A DNA stretch of 64,000 nucleotides from the NCBI RefSeq assembly GCF_022827545.1, contig NZ_CP094671.1, positions 61,597-125,596 of the forward strand, given 5' to 3'. Positions 8,859 to 18,273 of the stretch are shown here, one piece after another. The position numbers and the translations under genes were made by a program. Position 1 is the stretch's first letter, and each line of letters starts with the position of its first letter. The stretch comes from Hymenobacter tibetensis. Lineage in GTDB: Bacteria > Bacteroidota > Bacteroidia > Cytophagales > Hymenobacteraceae. Under the pieces are notes generated by a model, which ran no database searches, was not told where the DNA came from, and saw nothing but the letters and a program-made list of their open reading frames with translations.

Positions 8859-10397
8859 ATGAACGTATCCCTGACTCGCTCCTCGGCCACTGCTGGCATC
8901 GCCGGGCTTCTGCTGGCGGCCACTGCCTGCGCGCCGCGCCAAGTGGGCAAAAGCGTTAGCTACGCCGCCATTCCAGCCCAGAGCACCGAGTCCGCCATCG
9001 TCACGCAGGCCGCTCACGTGGTACCTACCCCCCGGCAGCTGCGCTGGCAACAACTCGAGCTGACGGCTTTTTTTCACTTCGGCGTCAACACCTTCACCAA
9101 CAAAGAGTGGGGCACCGGCCAGGAAAGCCCCCAGCTGTTCAACCCCACCCAACTCGACGCCCGCCAGTGGGTGCGCACCGCCAAGGCAGCGGGTATCAAG
9201 CAGGTGATTCTCACGGCCAAGCACCACGACGGCTTCTGCTTGTGGCCTAGCAAATACACCGAGCACTCCGTGAAGGCTAGCCCCTGGAAAGAAGGCCAAG
9301 GAGACGTGGTGAAAGAAGTGGTGGACGCCTGTCGCGCCGAGGGAATCGGGTTCGGGGTGTACCTATCGCCCTGGGATATGAACTCGCCGCTATACGGCAC
9401 CGCGGCCTACAACGACTTCTTTATCAACCAACTGACCGAGCTGCTTTCCAACTACGGCCAGGTGGACGAAGTATGGTTTGACGGGGCCAACGGCGAGGGG
9501 CCGAACGGCAAGAAGCAGGAGTACGACTTCGAGCGCTGGTACGCGCACATCCGCAAGTTGCAGCCCCAGGCCACCATTGCCGTGATGGGCCCCGACGTGC
9601 GCTGGGTGGGCACGGAAACCGGCTACGGCCGCGAAACCGAATGGAGCGTGGTGCCCGCCAACAACCTCGACCAGGCCACCATATCGGCGGGGTCGCAGCA
9701 GGCCATGACCATCAAGCCGCAAGGTGATATGCGTGCCGCCATCGTGGGCGGCCGCGAGCAGTTGAAAAAGGCCAAAGGCTTGGCGTGGTACCCCGCCGAA
9801 ACCGACGTGTCCATCCGGCCCGGCTGGTTCCATCACCCCGCTGAAAACGACAAGGTGAAGACGCCGGAAAAGCTACTGGACATCTATTACAGCTCGGTGG
9901 GGCGCAACAGCGTGCTGCTGCTCAACCTGCCCCCCGATACGCGCGGGCTTGTCCACGAAAGCGACGTGAAAGTTCTGCAAGACTGGAAAGAGCTGCGCGA
10001 CGACACCTTCACGCAAAATCTGGCTGCCGGGGCCCGCGTGCAGGCCCCGGGCAGCCGGAATAGCAAGGCCCTGCTCGACAGCCGCTACGACACCTACTGG
10101 ACCACCGGCGGGTTCGACAGCACGGCCGTGGTGGAACTAGCCTTGCCGCAAAGCCGAACCTTTGACGTGCTGATGCTGCAGGAGAACATTGCCGTGGGCC
10201 AGCGCATCGAAAAGTTTGCCTTGGAAGCCTGGCAGGACGGGCAGTGGCAGCTTGTGACCGAAGGCACCACCGTGGGCTACAAGCGGCTGCTGCGCTTTGC
10301 GCCGGTAACCACCGATAAAGTGCGGCTGCGCATCCTCTCCTCGCGGCTCAACCCCACGCTCTCGGAGCTAGGCCTCTACAAACAACCGGCCGGGTAG
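8859..10397 (+). CDS. GH29-family alpha-L-fucosidase lipoprotein
   Basis: Alpha-L-fucosidase of 512 residues, retaining mechanism. The lipobox-like LLAATAC near residue 24 suggests a lipoprotein. The catalytic domain contains FHFGVNTFTNKEWG, AKHHDGFCLWPS and the nucleophile motif VWFDGANGEG with D208. This motif style matches the GH29-B type, which prefers alpha-1,3/1,4-fucose on branched (Lewis-like) structures. A C-terminal discoidin/F5-8C-like beta-sandwich of about 140 residues follows. Fucose set free here can feed the permease and oxidative fucose operon at 16.9-22.5 kb. Start at ATG 8859 fits the signal sequence. Family confidence is very high; the linkage preference is inferred from the motif style. 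Confidence 0.95.
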   Translation: MNVSLTRSSATAGIAGLLLAATACAPRQVGKSVSYAAIPAQSTESAIVTQAAHVVPTPRQLRWQQLELTAFFHFGVNTFTNKEWGTGQESPQLFNPTQLDARQWVRTAKAAGIKQVILTAKHHDGFCLWPSKYTEHSVKASPWKEGQGDVVKEVVDACRAEGIGFGVYLSPWDMNSPLYGTAAYNDFFINQLTELLSNYGQVDEVWFDGANGEGPNGKKQEYDFERWYAHIRKLQPQATIAVMGPDVRWVGTETGYGRETEWSVVPANNLDQATISAGSQQAMTIKPQGDMRAAIVGGREQLKKAKGLAWYPAETDVSIRPGWFHHPAENDKVKTPEKLLDIYYSSVGRNSVLLLNLPPDTRGLVHESDVKVLQDWKELRDDTFTQNLAAGARVQAPGSRNSKALLDSRYDTYWTTGGFDSTAVVELALPQSRTFDVLMLQENIAVGQRIEKFALEAWQDGQWQLVTEGTTVGYKRLLRFAPVTTDKVRLRILSSRLNPTLSELGLYKQPAG

Positions 10398-10524
10398 CGG
10401 CCCCTGCTGATTGGCCCGGCAGAAAAAATGGTTGTCTGCCGATGTCTGCGGCTCGGGGGTATCTGGGCCGCGGACAAGGCCTAAAAACCATCCCACATAA
10501 TCCTTCCACTTGCTTTCTCCTTTC

Positions 10525-12594
10525 ATGCGACTTCGCAAAATCCTTGTCCTTCTTCTGTTCATCGTCCTGCGCGCCGTCCCGGTTTTTGCGCAGCGCGATA
10601 CCATAGCGCTCAACCGTGACTGGCAGTTCGCCGTGGACAAAAAGGCCGAGGGAATTTCAAGCCAGTGGCAAAAGCAGCCGCTGCCCCAAGCCCGCGTTGT
10701 GCAGGTGCCCCACACCTGGAGCGTGGAGCAGGACAACCAGCGCCACTATGGTTGGGGCTGGTACCAGAAAACGATTGATGCCCCCGCCGCTTGGAAAAGC
10801 CAGAGCGTGGTGCTGGAGTTTGGGGCCGTAAACCACACCGCCTACATCTACCTGAACGGCGAGAAGGTAGGCGAGAACATCGGCGACGGGTTCGATAAGT
10901 TCTACATCGATTTGACCGGCAAACTGAAAACCGGGCAGAAAAACATGCTCACCGTAGCCGTCAACAATGATTACGGCCGCAACAAGGTGCCGTTCGGTAA
11001 CTCTTTCGACTGGCCCAACGACGGAGGCATTATCCGGCCCGTGGCCCTTATCGTGTCGGGCAAGCCGGCCGTGCGCTACCTGCACGCCGAGCCCAAGCTA
11101 GACGTGCGCACCAACGCCGGCACCCTGCAGCTGCGCCTAGGCCTAGACGAAGCCGCGGCCCGCAACCTGACCTTTGCCGTGACCATCACCGAGGAAAATC
11201 AGCCTTCCAAAAAAGTGGTGCTAAAGAAGACCGGCAAAGCCACCTGGAAAAACGGCGAGGCAGTGCTTTTCTACTCCCTGCCCAAGATAAACCCCTGGCA
11301 TTTTGACTTCCCGAACCTTTACCACATCGAGGTGGCAGTACTCAGCGGCCGGAAAGCCGTGGACCGCATCAGTGCCAACACCGGCTTCCGGGAAGTGAAG
11401 TTCGAGGACGGTAAAACCTACCTGAACGGCGAGCGGGTGAAGCTGATGGGCGTGGAATGGACGGCCGGCTCCAACCCCGACTACGGCTTTGCCGAACCAG
11501 TGGCGGAAATCAAGCGCCAGGGCCGCCTGATGAAGGAAGTAAACGCCATTTTCACCCGGCAGCACTTCCAGCAGTCGGATGTATTCTACGAATTCTGCGA
11601 CCGGAACGGAATTCTGGTGCAGCAGGAAGTACCGCTCTGGGGCCCCGAAACGCCCGCCAACGACACCATCCGCACCATTGCCATGCAGCAATTGCAAACC
11701 ATCGTGCGCAACATGTACAACTACCCCAGCATTTTCGCGTGGGGCACGGGCAACGAGCTGCGCGGCCGTAGCGCCGACATGAAGCAGATGATTACGGACC
11801 TGGTGGCCCGGGCGCACGCGCTGGACCCCTCGCGCCACGTGGCCTACGTGAGCAACACCCTCACGCAGGGCTTCTACAACCGCCCCAACTTCACGCCCGA
11901 CGCCGGCAGCCTCGGCGACTACTTGATGATGAACGAGTACGGCGGGAGCTGGTGGGCGCTACCAGTGGGCCAAATCCACAGCTACCTCGACAGCGTGCAC
12001 CTTTCCTACCCCTCCAAGCCGCTCTTTATCTCGGAGTTCGGCCTAGTGGAACCCAACTTCCGGGGCGGCGACGAGCGGCGCATCGAGGACCTGGTGTACC
12101 ACATGGCCATCTACGAGAGCAAGCCTTACATAGAGGGCGCCATTTACTTCGACCTGACCGACTACCGCACCCACTACCCCGGCACCAGCGAGCAAAACAA
12201 GTACCGCCGCCGCGTGCACGGCATCTACGATATGTACGGCAAGCCCAAACCTTCCATGAAAGTGCTGCGCGAGATGTCGTCGCCGCTGGAAGTGCAGCAG
12301 CTGCGCCAGCAAGGAAAAAAAGGCAAGGCCAGCCTGCTCATCTTCGGCAGCGTGGGCCTACCCCAGCACACCGCGAAGGGCTACAAAGTGTACCTCTCCA
12401 GCAAAACCGACAACTGGCAGGCCAGCAAAGCCTACGCGCTGCCGGACATCAAGCCGGGCCAGAAAGTGGAGTTCGAGATTGACGACGAGTTCAACGGGGT
12501 CGGCATCGTTACGGTGGTCCGCCCCAACGGCTACGTGGTCAGCCAGAAATCCTTCTACACCAACAGCCCCGAGCTGCAACCGATGGGCCAATAG
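10525..12594 (+). CDS. GH2-family beta-galactosidase-type glycosidase
   Basis: GH2 enzyme of 689 residues with a cleaved signal peptide (up to PVFAQ). Domain order is the N-terminal sugar-binding jelly roll (NRDWQFAVD, VPHTWSVEQ, HYGWGWYQKT), an immunoglobulin-like domain, the TIM barrel and a short C-terminal domain. The acid/base lies in WGTGNELRG (E411) and the nucleophile in FISEFGL (E504). An in-frame TTG at 10510 would add five residues; the ATG at 10525 gives the better signal peptide. GH2 includes beta-galactosidases, glucuronidases and mannosidases. With a GH35 neighbour and GH84/GH29 enzymes, beta-galactosidase is the best guess, but activity is not proven by the sequence. Confidence 0.92.
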   Translation: MRLRKILVLLLFIVLRAVPVFAQRDTIALNRDWQFAVDKKAEGISSQWQKQPLPQARVVQVPHTWSVEQDNQRHYGWGWYQKTIDAPAAWKSQSVVLEFGAVNHTAYIYLNGEKVGENIGDGFDKFYIDLTGKLKTGQKNMLTVAVNNDYGRNKVPFGNSFDWPNDGGIIRPVALIVSGKPAVRYLHAEPKLDVRTNAGTLQLRLGLDEAAARNLTFAVTITEENQPSKKVVLKKTGKATWKNGEAVLFYSLPKINPWHFDFPNLYHIEVAVLSGRKAVDRISANTGFREVKFEDGKTYLNGERVKLMGVEWTAGSNPDYGFAEPVAEIKRQGRLMKEVNAIFTRQHFQQSDVFYEFCDRNGILVQQEVPLWGPETPANDTIRTIAMQQLQTIVRNMYNYPSIFAWGTGNELRGRSADMKQMITDLVARAHALDPSRHVAYVSNTLTQGFYNRPNFTPDAGSLGDYLMMNEYGGSWWALPVGQIHSYLDSVHLSYPSKPLFISEFGLVEPNFRGGDERRIEDLVYHMAIYESKPYIEGAIYFDLTDYRTHYPGTSEQNKYRRRVHGIYDMYGKPKPSMKVLREMSSPLEVQQLRQQGKKGKASLLIFGSVGLPQHTAKGYKVYLSSKTDNWQASKAYALPDIKPGQKVEFEIDDEFNGVGIVTVVRPNGYVVSQKSFYTNSPELQPMGQ

Positions 12595-12672
12595 GGGCCT
12601 CGCCTAGCCCTGCTATCAGTGGTGGGGCTAGCCATTTCTTCAAAATTTTTTGTTCACGACGTACCCTTCCGC

Positions 12673-14541
12673 ATGTTGAAATTAACGCGCACCTGGTGCC
12701 TGCTAGGGGCACTACTAGCGGCCGGCCTTTCGGCACCAGCACAGCAGAAACACACTTTCGAAATCCAGGACGGGCAGTTCAAGTATGACGGGCAGCCCAC
12801 GCCGATATATTCGGGTGAGATGCACTACGCCCGGGTGCCGCGCCCGTACTGGCGCCACCGCTTGCAGATGATGAAGGCCATGGGCCTCAACACCGTCGCT
12901 ACCTACGTGTTCTGGAACTACCACCACCCATCGCCGGGCGTGTGGGACTTCAGCACCGGCAACCGCAACCTGGCCGAGTTCGTGCGCACGGCGCAGCAGG
13001 AGGGCATGTTCGTGATATTGCGGCCCGGCCCCTACACCTGCGCCGAGTGGGAGTTTGGCGGCTATCCGTGGTGGTTGCAGCAAAACAAAGACTTGGTAAT
13101 CCGGGCGAACAACAAGCCGTTCCTGGATTCCTGCCGGGTATATCTGGGCAAACTGGCGGAACAGGTGCGTAGCCTCCAGGTACGCCAGGGCGGCCCCATT
13201 ATCCTCACCCAGGTGGAGAATGAATTCGGCTCGTACGTGTTGCAGCGGCCTGATATTCCGCTGGCCGAACACCAGCAGTACAATGCGGCCATCCGGAAGC
13301 AACTGGCAGACGTGGGCTTCGAGGGGCCATTCTTCACGTCGGATGCCTCTAATCTGTTCAATGGCGGTAGCACGCCGGGGGCGTTGCCCACGGCCAACGG
13401 CGAAGACGATGTCGCGCGCCTGCGTCAGTCGGTAAACCAATTCCACGACAACAAAGGCCCCTACATGGTGGCCGAATACTACCCTGGCTGGCTTGACCAC
13501 TGGGGTGAGCCATTCGTCCGCGTCACCACGGAGAAGGTGGTAAAGCAAGTGGCAACCTACCTGCAAAACGGGGTGAACTTCAACTTCTACATGGTGCACG
13601 GCGGCACCAACTTCGGTTTCACGGCGGGGGCCAACTACGACAAAAACCACGACATCCAGCCCGATATCACCAGCTACGACTACGACGCCCCCATCAGCGA
13701 GGCCGGGTGGGCTACCCCCAAGTACAAGGCCCTGCGGGAGCTGATGCTCAAGCACGTAAAGTACCCGGTGCCGGCCGTGCCCGCTCCGTTGCCCGTGCTG
13801 TCACTACCCCCCATTGCCATCAGCAAAGCCGTCAGCCTGTTTGACCTGAAGCGCGACGTGAAGCCGGTGCGCAACGACACGCCGCTTACGTTTGAGGCGC
13901 TGGGCCAGGGCCACGGCTACGTGCTGTATAGCCGCAAGTTCAGGCAGGCAGCCAAGGGCAACCTACAGGTGAAGGGCCTGCGCGACTTTGCCACCGTGTA
14001 TGTGAACGGACGGCGCGTGGGCGAGCTAAGCCGCCAGAAAAACACCTACACGCTAGCCGTGGACGTACCGGCAGGAGCCACGCTGGAGCTGCTAGTAGAA
14101 AACATGGGCCGCATCAACTACGGCGCGCTAATCGTGCAGAACACCAAAGGCATCATTGAGCCCGTGCTGCTCAACGACGCCCCCGTTACGGGCAATTGGG
14201 AAATGTACCGCATGCCTTTCGAGCAAGTACCGAACCTAAGCGCTTACCGAGCCGGCAAAAGCCCCGCGGGCCAGCCGACGCTCTACAGCGGCACCTTTAA
14301 GGTGGAGAAGCCCGGCGACGTATTTCTGGATATGCGGGGCTGGGGCAAGGGCCTCGTGTTCGTGAACGGCCAGAGCCTCGGCCGCTTCTGGCGCATCGGG
14401 CCGCAGCAAACGCTGTACCTGCCCGGCAGCTGGCTGCGCCAGGGCCAGAACGAAGTGGTGATACTGGAACAACTGAACGATGCTCCCCAGAAAAGCTTAA
14501 AAACCATCGATAAGCCAATAATAGACGACGTGAGGCTGTAG
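12673..14541 (+). CDS. GH35-family beta-galactosidase
   Basis: GH35 beta-galactosidase of 622 residues that removes terminal beta-linked galactose. The signal peptide ends at LSAPAQQ. The barrel shows YSGEMHYARVPRPYWRHRL, the family signature RPGPYTCAEWEFGGYPWWL (19 residues), VENEFGSY with acid/base E184, and MVAEYYPGW with nucleophile E268. Two C-terminal beta-sandwich domains follow, the last with GWGKGLVFVNGQSLGRFW, usual in the family. The longer in-frame GTG start at 12619 would wreck the signal peptide, so ATG 12673 is used. It lies 78 bp after the GH2 gene and is probably co-transcribed with it. Confidence is very high. Confidence 0.95.
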   Translation: MLKLTRTWCLLGALLAAGLSAPAQQKHTFEIQDGQFKYDGQPTPIYSGEMHYARVPRPYWRHRLQMMKAMGLNTVATYVFWNYHHPSPGVWDFSTGNRNLAEFVRTAQQEGMFVILRPGPYTCAEWEFGGYPWWLQQNKDLVIRANNKPFLDSCRVYLGKLAEQVRSLQVRQGGPIILTQVENEFGSYVLQRPDIPLAEHQQYNAAIRKQLADVGFEGPFFTSDASNLFNGGSTPGALPTANGEDDVARLRQSVNQFHDNKGPYMVAEYYPGWLDHWGEPFVRVTTEKVVKQVATYLQNGVNFNFYMVHGGTNFGFTAGANYDKNHDIQPDITSYDYDAPISEAGWATPKYKALRELMLKHVKYPVPAVPAPLPVLSLPPIAISKAVSLFDLKRDVKPVRNDTPLTFEALGQGHGYVLYSRKFRQAAKGNLQVKGLRDFATVYVNGRRVGELSRQKNTYTLAVDVPAGATLELLVENMGRINYGALIVQNTKGIIEPVLLNDAPVTGNWEMYRMPFEQVPNLSAYRAGKSPAGQPTLYSGTFKVEKPGDVFLDMRGWGKGLVFVNGQSLGRFWRIGPQQTLYLPGSWLRQGQNEVVILEQLNDAPQKSLKTIDKPIIDDVRL

Positions 14542-14681
14542 TAGCCAAGGCAGCGGGGGTGACGCCTGCGCCTCCGCTGTTACCTGCCTCCCTGAACGCA
14601 TGGGCCTAGACGCTTCCTAACGGTATGGGCCACATGGTGATGAGTTCCAATGGTTGTGTTTTGAGGCCTCTCCTTGGTGAA

Positions 14682-14708
14682 AACGAGCGGCGCTTTAAGC
14701 CGCTCGTT
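14682..14708. repeat. 10-bp inverted repeat (hairpin) after the GH35 gene
   Basis: AACGAGCGGC (14682-14691) and GCCGCTCGTT (14699-14708) pair around a 7-base loop in the gap between GH35 and the mutarotase. No T-run follows it. It shares the GAGCGGC core of the hairpin after susD, which suggests a recurrent intercistronic RNA element in this locus. Confidence 0.45.
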
Positions 14709-14770
14709 GCGGAAACAAATGACGACTAACAAGCCGGTTTCATTACTTCCACTTATCCCCTTCTACCAGT

Positions 14771-15142
14771 ATGGAATACCCTGAGGCTAGTTACCCACCG
14801 CAATTCAAAAGGTATTGCAAGACGCTGACCCTACAAGATGATGCAGTGCTGATCGAGCAGTACAAGCAAGCCCACGCACCCGATGTTGTGTGGCCGGTTA
14901 TCAACCAAGGGTTGCGCGAAGTGGGGGTGTTAAAGATGGAAATCTACCTGACGGGCCGTCAACTTTTCATGATCATGGATACCGTAGTGGATTTCAATCA
15001 TGATCAGGCAATGGCAACCCTGGCAACCATGCCCTACCAAGCGGAATGGGAAGCCTACGTCTCGCAATTCCAAGTTTCTGCAACCGAGAGCACGGCGGCG
15101 GAAAAATGGCAGCTGGTAGAACGCATATACACGCTGGATTAG
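14771..15142 (+). CDS. RhaM-family sugar mutarotase, likely L-fucose mutarotase
   Basis: A 123-residue cytoplasmic protein of the L-rhamnose/L-fucose mutarotase family (former DUF718), which interconverts the alpha and beta anomers of 6-deoxy sugars. Visible family features are the N-terminal KRYCKTLTLQDD, the HAPDVVWPVINQGLREVGV segment (active-site His plus WP), a central MEIYLTGRQLFMIMDT strand pair, and a C-terminal WEAYVSQF. The usual length is 104-115 residues, so this one is nearly standard. It lies between the glycosidases and the second GH16 gene. With a fucosidase upstream and a fucose permease/dehydrogenase operon nearby, L-fucose is the expected substrate. Rhamnose is the alternative; no rhamnose genes other than a broken GH78 are in the window. 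Confidence 0.78.
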   Translation: MEYPEASYPPQFKRYCKTLTLQDDAVLIEQYKQAHAPDVVWPVINQGLREVGVLKMEIYLTGRQLFMIMDTVVDFNHDQAMATLATMPYQAEWEAYVSQFQVSATESTAAEKWQLVERIYTLD

Positions 15143-15263
15143 GGCGGTCGACTCCCTGTCTGTGCAATCGATTTCCGATCGGCGGGCGGGGTCGTCCCAA
15201 AAGTTCACTTAAGACAAGTACTAGTGCCTTTCAATCAAATATCCACTCCCAAACCCCACTATC

Positions 15264-16496
15264 ATGAGTAAAAGAAATTTAATGATTGCCTGTTCGTCTT
15301 TGCTGTTCGCTTGTTCGAAACCAGAGATGGAACCATCGATCAATGATCAGCCAACGCCACCAACCACTGCTACCACTGCTGATGCCGTTACAGGTGCCTG
15401 GCGACTGGTGTTTGCCGACGAATTCAATTCTACTGGCGGTTTTGACGCCAGCAAATGGGTGTATTGCCCCCGGCAAACCTCGGCCTGGAACAAATACCTT
15501 ACCTCTTCCCCTAACTACGTTTCCCAGGATGGCGCTAACCTGGTGCTGAAAATGGACAATGCCGTTATCAGCGGCGACAATGTGCCGTACCATTCTGGCG
15601 GCGTGCAAACGGCTACCAAATTCAATTTGCGGTACGGAAAAGTGGAAGTCCGGGCCAAGTTCAAGAAAGGGCAGGGGTCCTGGCCAGCCATCTGGATGAT
15701 GCCGGAAACGTCTTCGTATGGCGGCTGGCCCAACAGCGGGGAGATTGACATTATGGAGCACGTCAACTACGAAAACGTTATTTATAACACCATTCATAAT
15801 GGCGCCGTAACCGGCCCCGGGGGAGGGAGCACGGCATCTCGTGCCACCGCGTATAATTCCACCGACTATAACCTGTATGGCATGGTCTGGACCCCTTCGG
15901 CTATTGAGTTTTACGTGAACAATGTTCTCACGTATACTTACTCCAAAGCCGCTGGGGCCACCTCCGCGCAGTGGCCGTTCGACAAGCCCTTCTACCTAAT
16001 CCTGAACCAGGCTGGCGGAGCCGGGTGGCCTGGTCCGATTACTAATGCCGACCTGCCGTTCAACATGCAGGTGGACTGGGTACGAGTATACAAGCAAGAA
16101 GAACTGGTTAACCCCGGTCTGGAGTCGGCTACGCTTGCACCGTGGGTGGCTGGACCAACAACTTCGGTAGTAACCACCAATGCCCGAACCGGGGCTAAAG
16201 CCATTGCGCTGCAAGGAGGAACCACCACGCTGGAGCAGACCGTAACCGGATTGCTTCCTAACACGACGTACACATTTGGGGGCTTTGGGAAGGTAGCGGC
16301 CGCTGGCACAAGTGCCATACTGGGCGTAAAAGGATATGGTGGAACGCCGGTAGACAGTCAAATCACCGGCACCAGCTACCAGCAGGCTTCGGTTACCTTT
16401 ACCACCGGGGCGAGCAATACGTCGGCTACGGTGTATTATTACAAGCCCGCCACCGGTACCGTGTACGGCGATGATTTCTATTTGAACAAGCAATAA
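15264..16496 (+). CDS. GH16-family endo-glycanase with C-terminal carbohydrate-binding module
   Basis: Second GH16 enzyme, 410 residues. The lipobox LLFAC near residue 17 marks a lipoprotein, followed by a Pro/Thr-rich linker and the GH16 domain (residues about 45-275). The catalytic motif GEIDIMEHV gives E160, D162 and E165. Residues about 280-410 form a CBM4/9-like beta-sandwich (NPGLESATLAPWV, ALQGGTTTLEQTV, YGDDFYLNK). The GH16 domain is clearly related to the one at 3520, with the same SWPAIWMMP and QVDWVRVYKQ framework, so the two are paralogues. Two GH16 enzymes in one locus suggest attack on different backbone regions or chain lengths. A strong terminator follows about 100 bp after the stop, closing the locus. 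Confidence 0.92.
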   Translation: MSKRNLMIACSSLLFACSKPEMEPSINDQPTPPTTATTADAVTGAWRLVFADEFNSTGGFDASKWVYCPRQTSAWNKYLTSSPNYVSQDGANLVLKMDNAVISGDNVPYHSGGVQTATKFNLRYGKVEVRAKFKKGQGSWPAIWMMPETSSYGGWPNSGEIDIMEHVNYENVIYNTIHNGAVTGPGGGSTASRATAYNSTDYNLYGMVWTPSAIEFYVNNVLTYTYSKAAGATSAQWPFDKPFYLILNQAGGAGWPGPITNADLPFNMQVDWVRVYKQEELVNPGLESATLAPWVAGPTTSVVTTNARTGAKAIALQGGTTTLEQTVTGLLPNTTYTFGGFGKVAAAGTSAILGVKGYGGTPVDSQITGTSYQQASVTFTTGASNTSATVYYYKPATGTVYGDDFYLNKQ

Positions 16497-16593
16497 CCAG
16501 GGCTTACTCTACGCTACCTTCTACCCCAAGCTAGGTGTTGGCAGGTCTAGGAGATAGGCGGGATGCTGCAACGTAGCGCAGCCTCTTTACGTG

Positions 16594-16621
16594 AAAGGCC
16601 CCGCATAAGCGGGGCCTTTTT
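16594..16621 (+). terminator. Rho-independent terminator closing the glycan locus
   Basis: AAAGGCCCCGC, a 4-base ATAA loop, then GCGGGGCC followed by TTTTT form a GC-rich hairpin with a U-tract. It ends the + strand glycosidase transcription unit. The converging fucose operon also ends in this 381-bp gap (16497-16877). A further 8-bp inverted repeat, CCCGACCT/AGGTCGGG at 16715-16736, may serve that operon, although it lacks a T-run. Nothing else was seen in the gap. Confidence 0.88.
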
Positions 16622-16877
16622 GCTGCTTCATATAGCCGGTAACCGCCTAGCAGCGGGTCGGATGCCAGTACCTCGCTAACCGAAAGTAGCTTCACTTGCT
16701 TGCGGCGGTGAGCACCCGACCTACAGAAAGGTCGGGCTGCTGCTAGAAACTGGAATTTGTATCGTACCGCTGAAGCCAAACACCCGCTTGGGTGGTGGCG
16801 GAATTAGAGGTAGCAGTACCAGCCCAACACAATGGCTACGCACGGCTGCGCCGGCTAAAGTTTCCGCGGCAACCCTA

Positions 16878-18131
16878 TCAGTGCGCGGTTGCCAGCTCCA
16901 GTTTTTTAACCTGGTTGTTGCGGAGTGCAAAGCCTAGCACCACCAGGAAGCAGCTTGCTGGCACCAAGTAAGCCATCTGCATGGTGCTGGCGTCGGACAC
17001 GCGGCCCATCACCACCGGCAACACCGCCCCGCCTACAATAGCCATGATGAGCAGGGCCGACCCATCCTTGGTGTGGCCGCCCAGTCCCCGGATACTGAGC
17101 GAAAAGATGGTTGGAAACATGATGGACATGAAAAACTCCACCGCCATCAGTGCATACACCGCGCCGGGGCCGTGGAGCGACACCGCCAGCAGCAGCAGCC
17201 CCACATTGAGTGAACAGTAAAGCGCCAGCAACTTGGGGGGAGCTATGTAGCGCATCAGCACCGTGCCAATAAAACGCCCCGCCATAAACCCGAACAGTGC
17301 CCCGGCCAGATATTGGGCCGCCAGTTTTTCGCCCATGCCGGCCACATTGCCCGCAAAGCGAATAAAGAAACTGCTTACGCACACTTGCGCTCCCACGTAA
17401 AAAAACTGCGCCACCACTCCAAATACCAAATTTGAGTGCTGCCATAGTCTGGTGTTGGTGCGGGTAGAAGTTGCTTCCTCGTTGAGAGCGGGCAGCGGGG
17501 TGCGCCACAGGAGCAGGGCTACTAGCAGTACTCCCCCGCCAATGAGCAGATAGGGACCCTGCACGGCGGCGGCCTCGTGATTGAGGTAGGCGGCGAAGGT
17601 AGCGGGCGCCATAGCCGCTTGCTGCACGGCCGTTAGGCTTCGACCGGAGAGGATGAACATGCCACCTAGTAATGGAGCCAGCGTAGCCGCTAAGCCGTTA
17701 AACGACTGCGCAAAATTCAACCGCTGGGTGGCCTCACCAGGGTTGCCCAGGCCGATGATGTACGGGTTGGCGGCCGTTTCCAAAAACGTGAGGCCACTGG
17801 CAATTATAAACAGCGCGCCCAGAAAAAAGGAGTAGGAGCGCATAGCCGCCGCCGGATAAAACAACAGTGCGCCTCCCGCAAACAGCCCTAGCCCCAGTAG
17901 CATGCCACCCTTGTAGCCGTAGCGCTTTATAAATTGCCCAGCGGGCAAGGCCAGCAGGAAATAAGCCAGGTAAGAAGCTGAATCGATCAGCGCTGACTGC
18001 GCATCCGTGAGTTGGCAAGCTTTCTTGAGGTGCGGAATCAAAATCGGGTTCAGGTTCAGCGCAAAGCCCCAAAGAAAAAACAAGCAGGTGATAAGTCCCA
18101 CGGCAAACGTGGTGGTACGGGCAGCAGTCAT
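16878..18131 (-). CDS. fucP: FucP-family L-fucose/proton symporter (MFS)
   Basis: Major facilitator permease of 417 residues with about 12 hydrophobic segments, located in the inner membrane. The start GLITCLFFLWGFALNLNPIL and the following HLKKACQLTDAQSALIDSA are close to the FucP/GluP subfamily consensus, and FLETAANPYIIGLG is its usual TM4 motif. It is the last gene of the minus-strand fucose operon, 142 bp behind the first dehydrogenase gene. Fucose freed by the GH29 enzyme would enter here. FucP relatives also move glucose, galactose or N-acetylglucosamine; the operon partners favour fucose. Confidence 0.88.
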   Translation of the reverse strand: MTAARTTTFAVGLITCLFFLWGFALNLNPILIPHLKKACQLTDAQSALIDSASYLAYFLLALPAGQFIKRYGYKGGMLLGLGLFAGGALLFYPAAAMRSYSFFLGALFIIASGLTFLETAANPYIIGLGNPGEATQRLNFAQSFNGLAATLAPLLGGMFILSGRSLTAVQQAAMAPATFAAYLNHEAAAVQGPYLLIGGGVLLVALLLWRTPLPALNEEATSTRTNTRLWQHSNLVFGVVAQFFYVGAQVCVSSFFIRFAGNVAGMGEKLAAQYLAGALFGFMAGRFIGTVLMRYIAPPKLLALYCSLNVGLLLLAVSLHGPGAVYALMAVEFFMSIMFPTIFSLSIRGLGGHTKDGSALLIMAIVGGAVLPVVMGRVSDASTMQMAYLVPASCFLVVLGFALRNNQVKKLELATAH

Positions 18132-18273
18132 GGATGGGATAAAGAAGGGTAGAGCGAGGAAATCAAGAAGGAAGGGAAGGCAGTCCTACATAAATACCAG
18201 TGGCGTGAAAGCCAGGTATCTGGCCAGTTTTGGTGGTAGTACAAGAAGGCACTGCCTGTGCCACAGCCACGGA

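Noticed and set aside
16715..16736. Terminator for the fucose operon
   Set aside because: An 8-bp inverted repeat is present but no U-run follows on the minus strand, so it was not called as a terminator.
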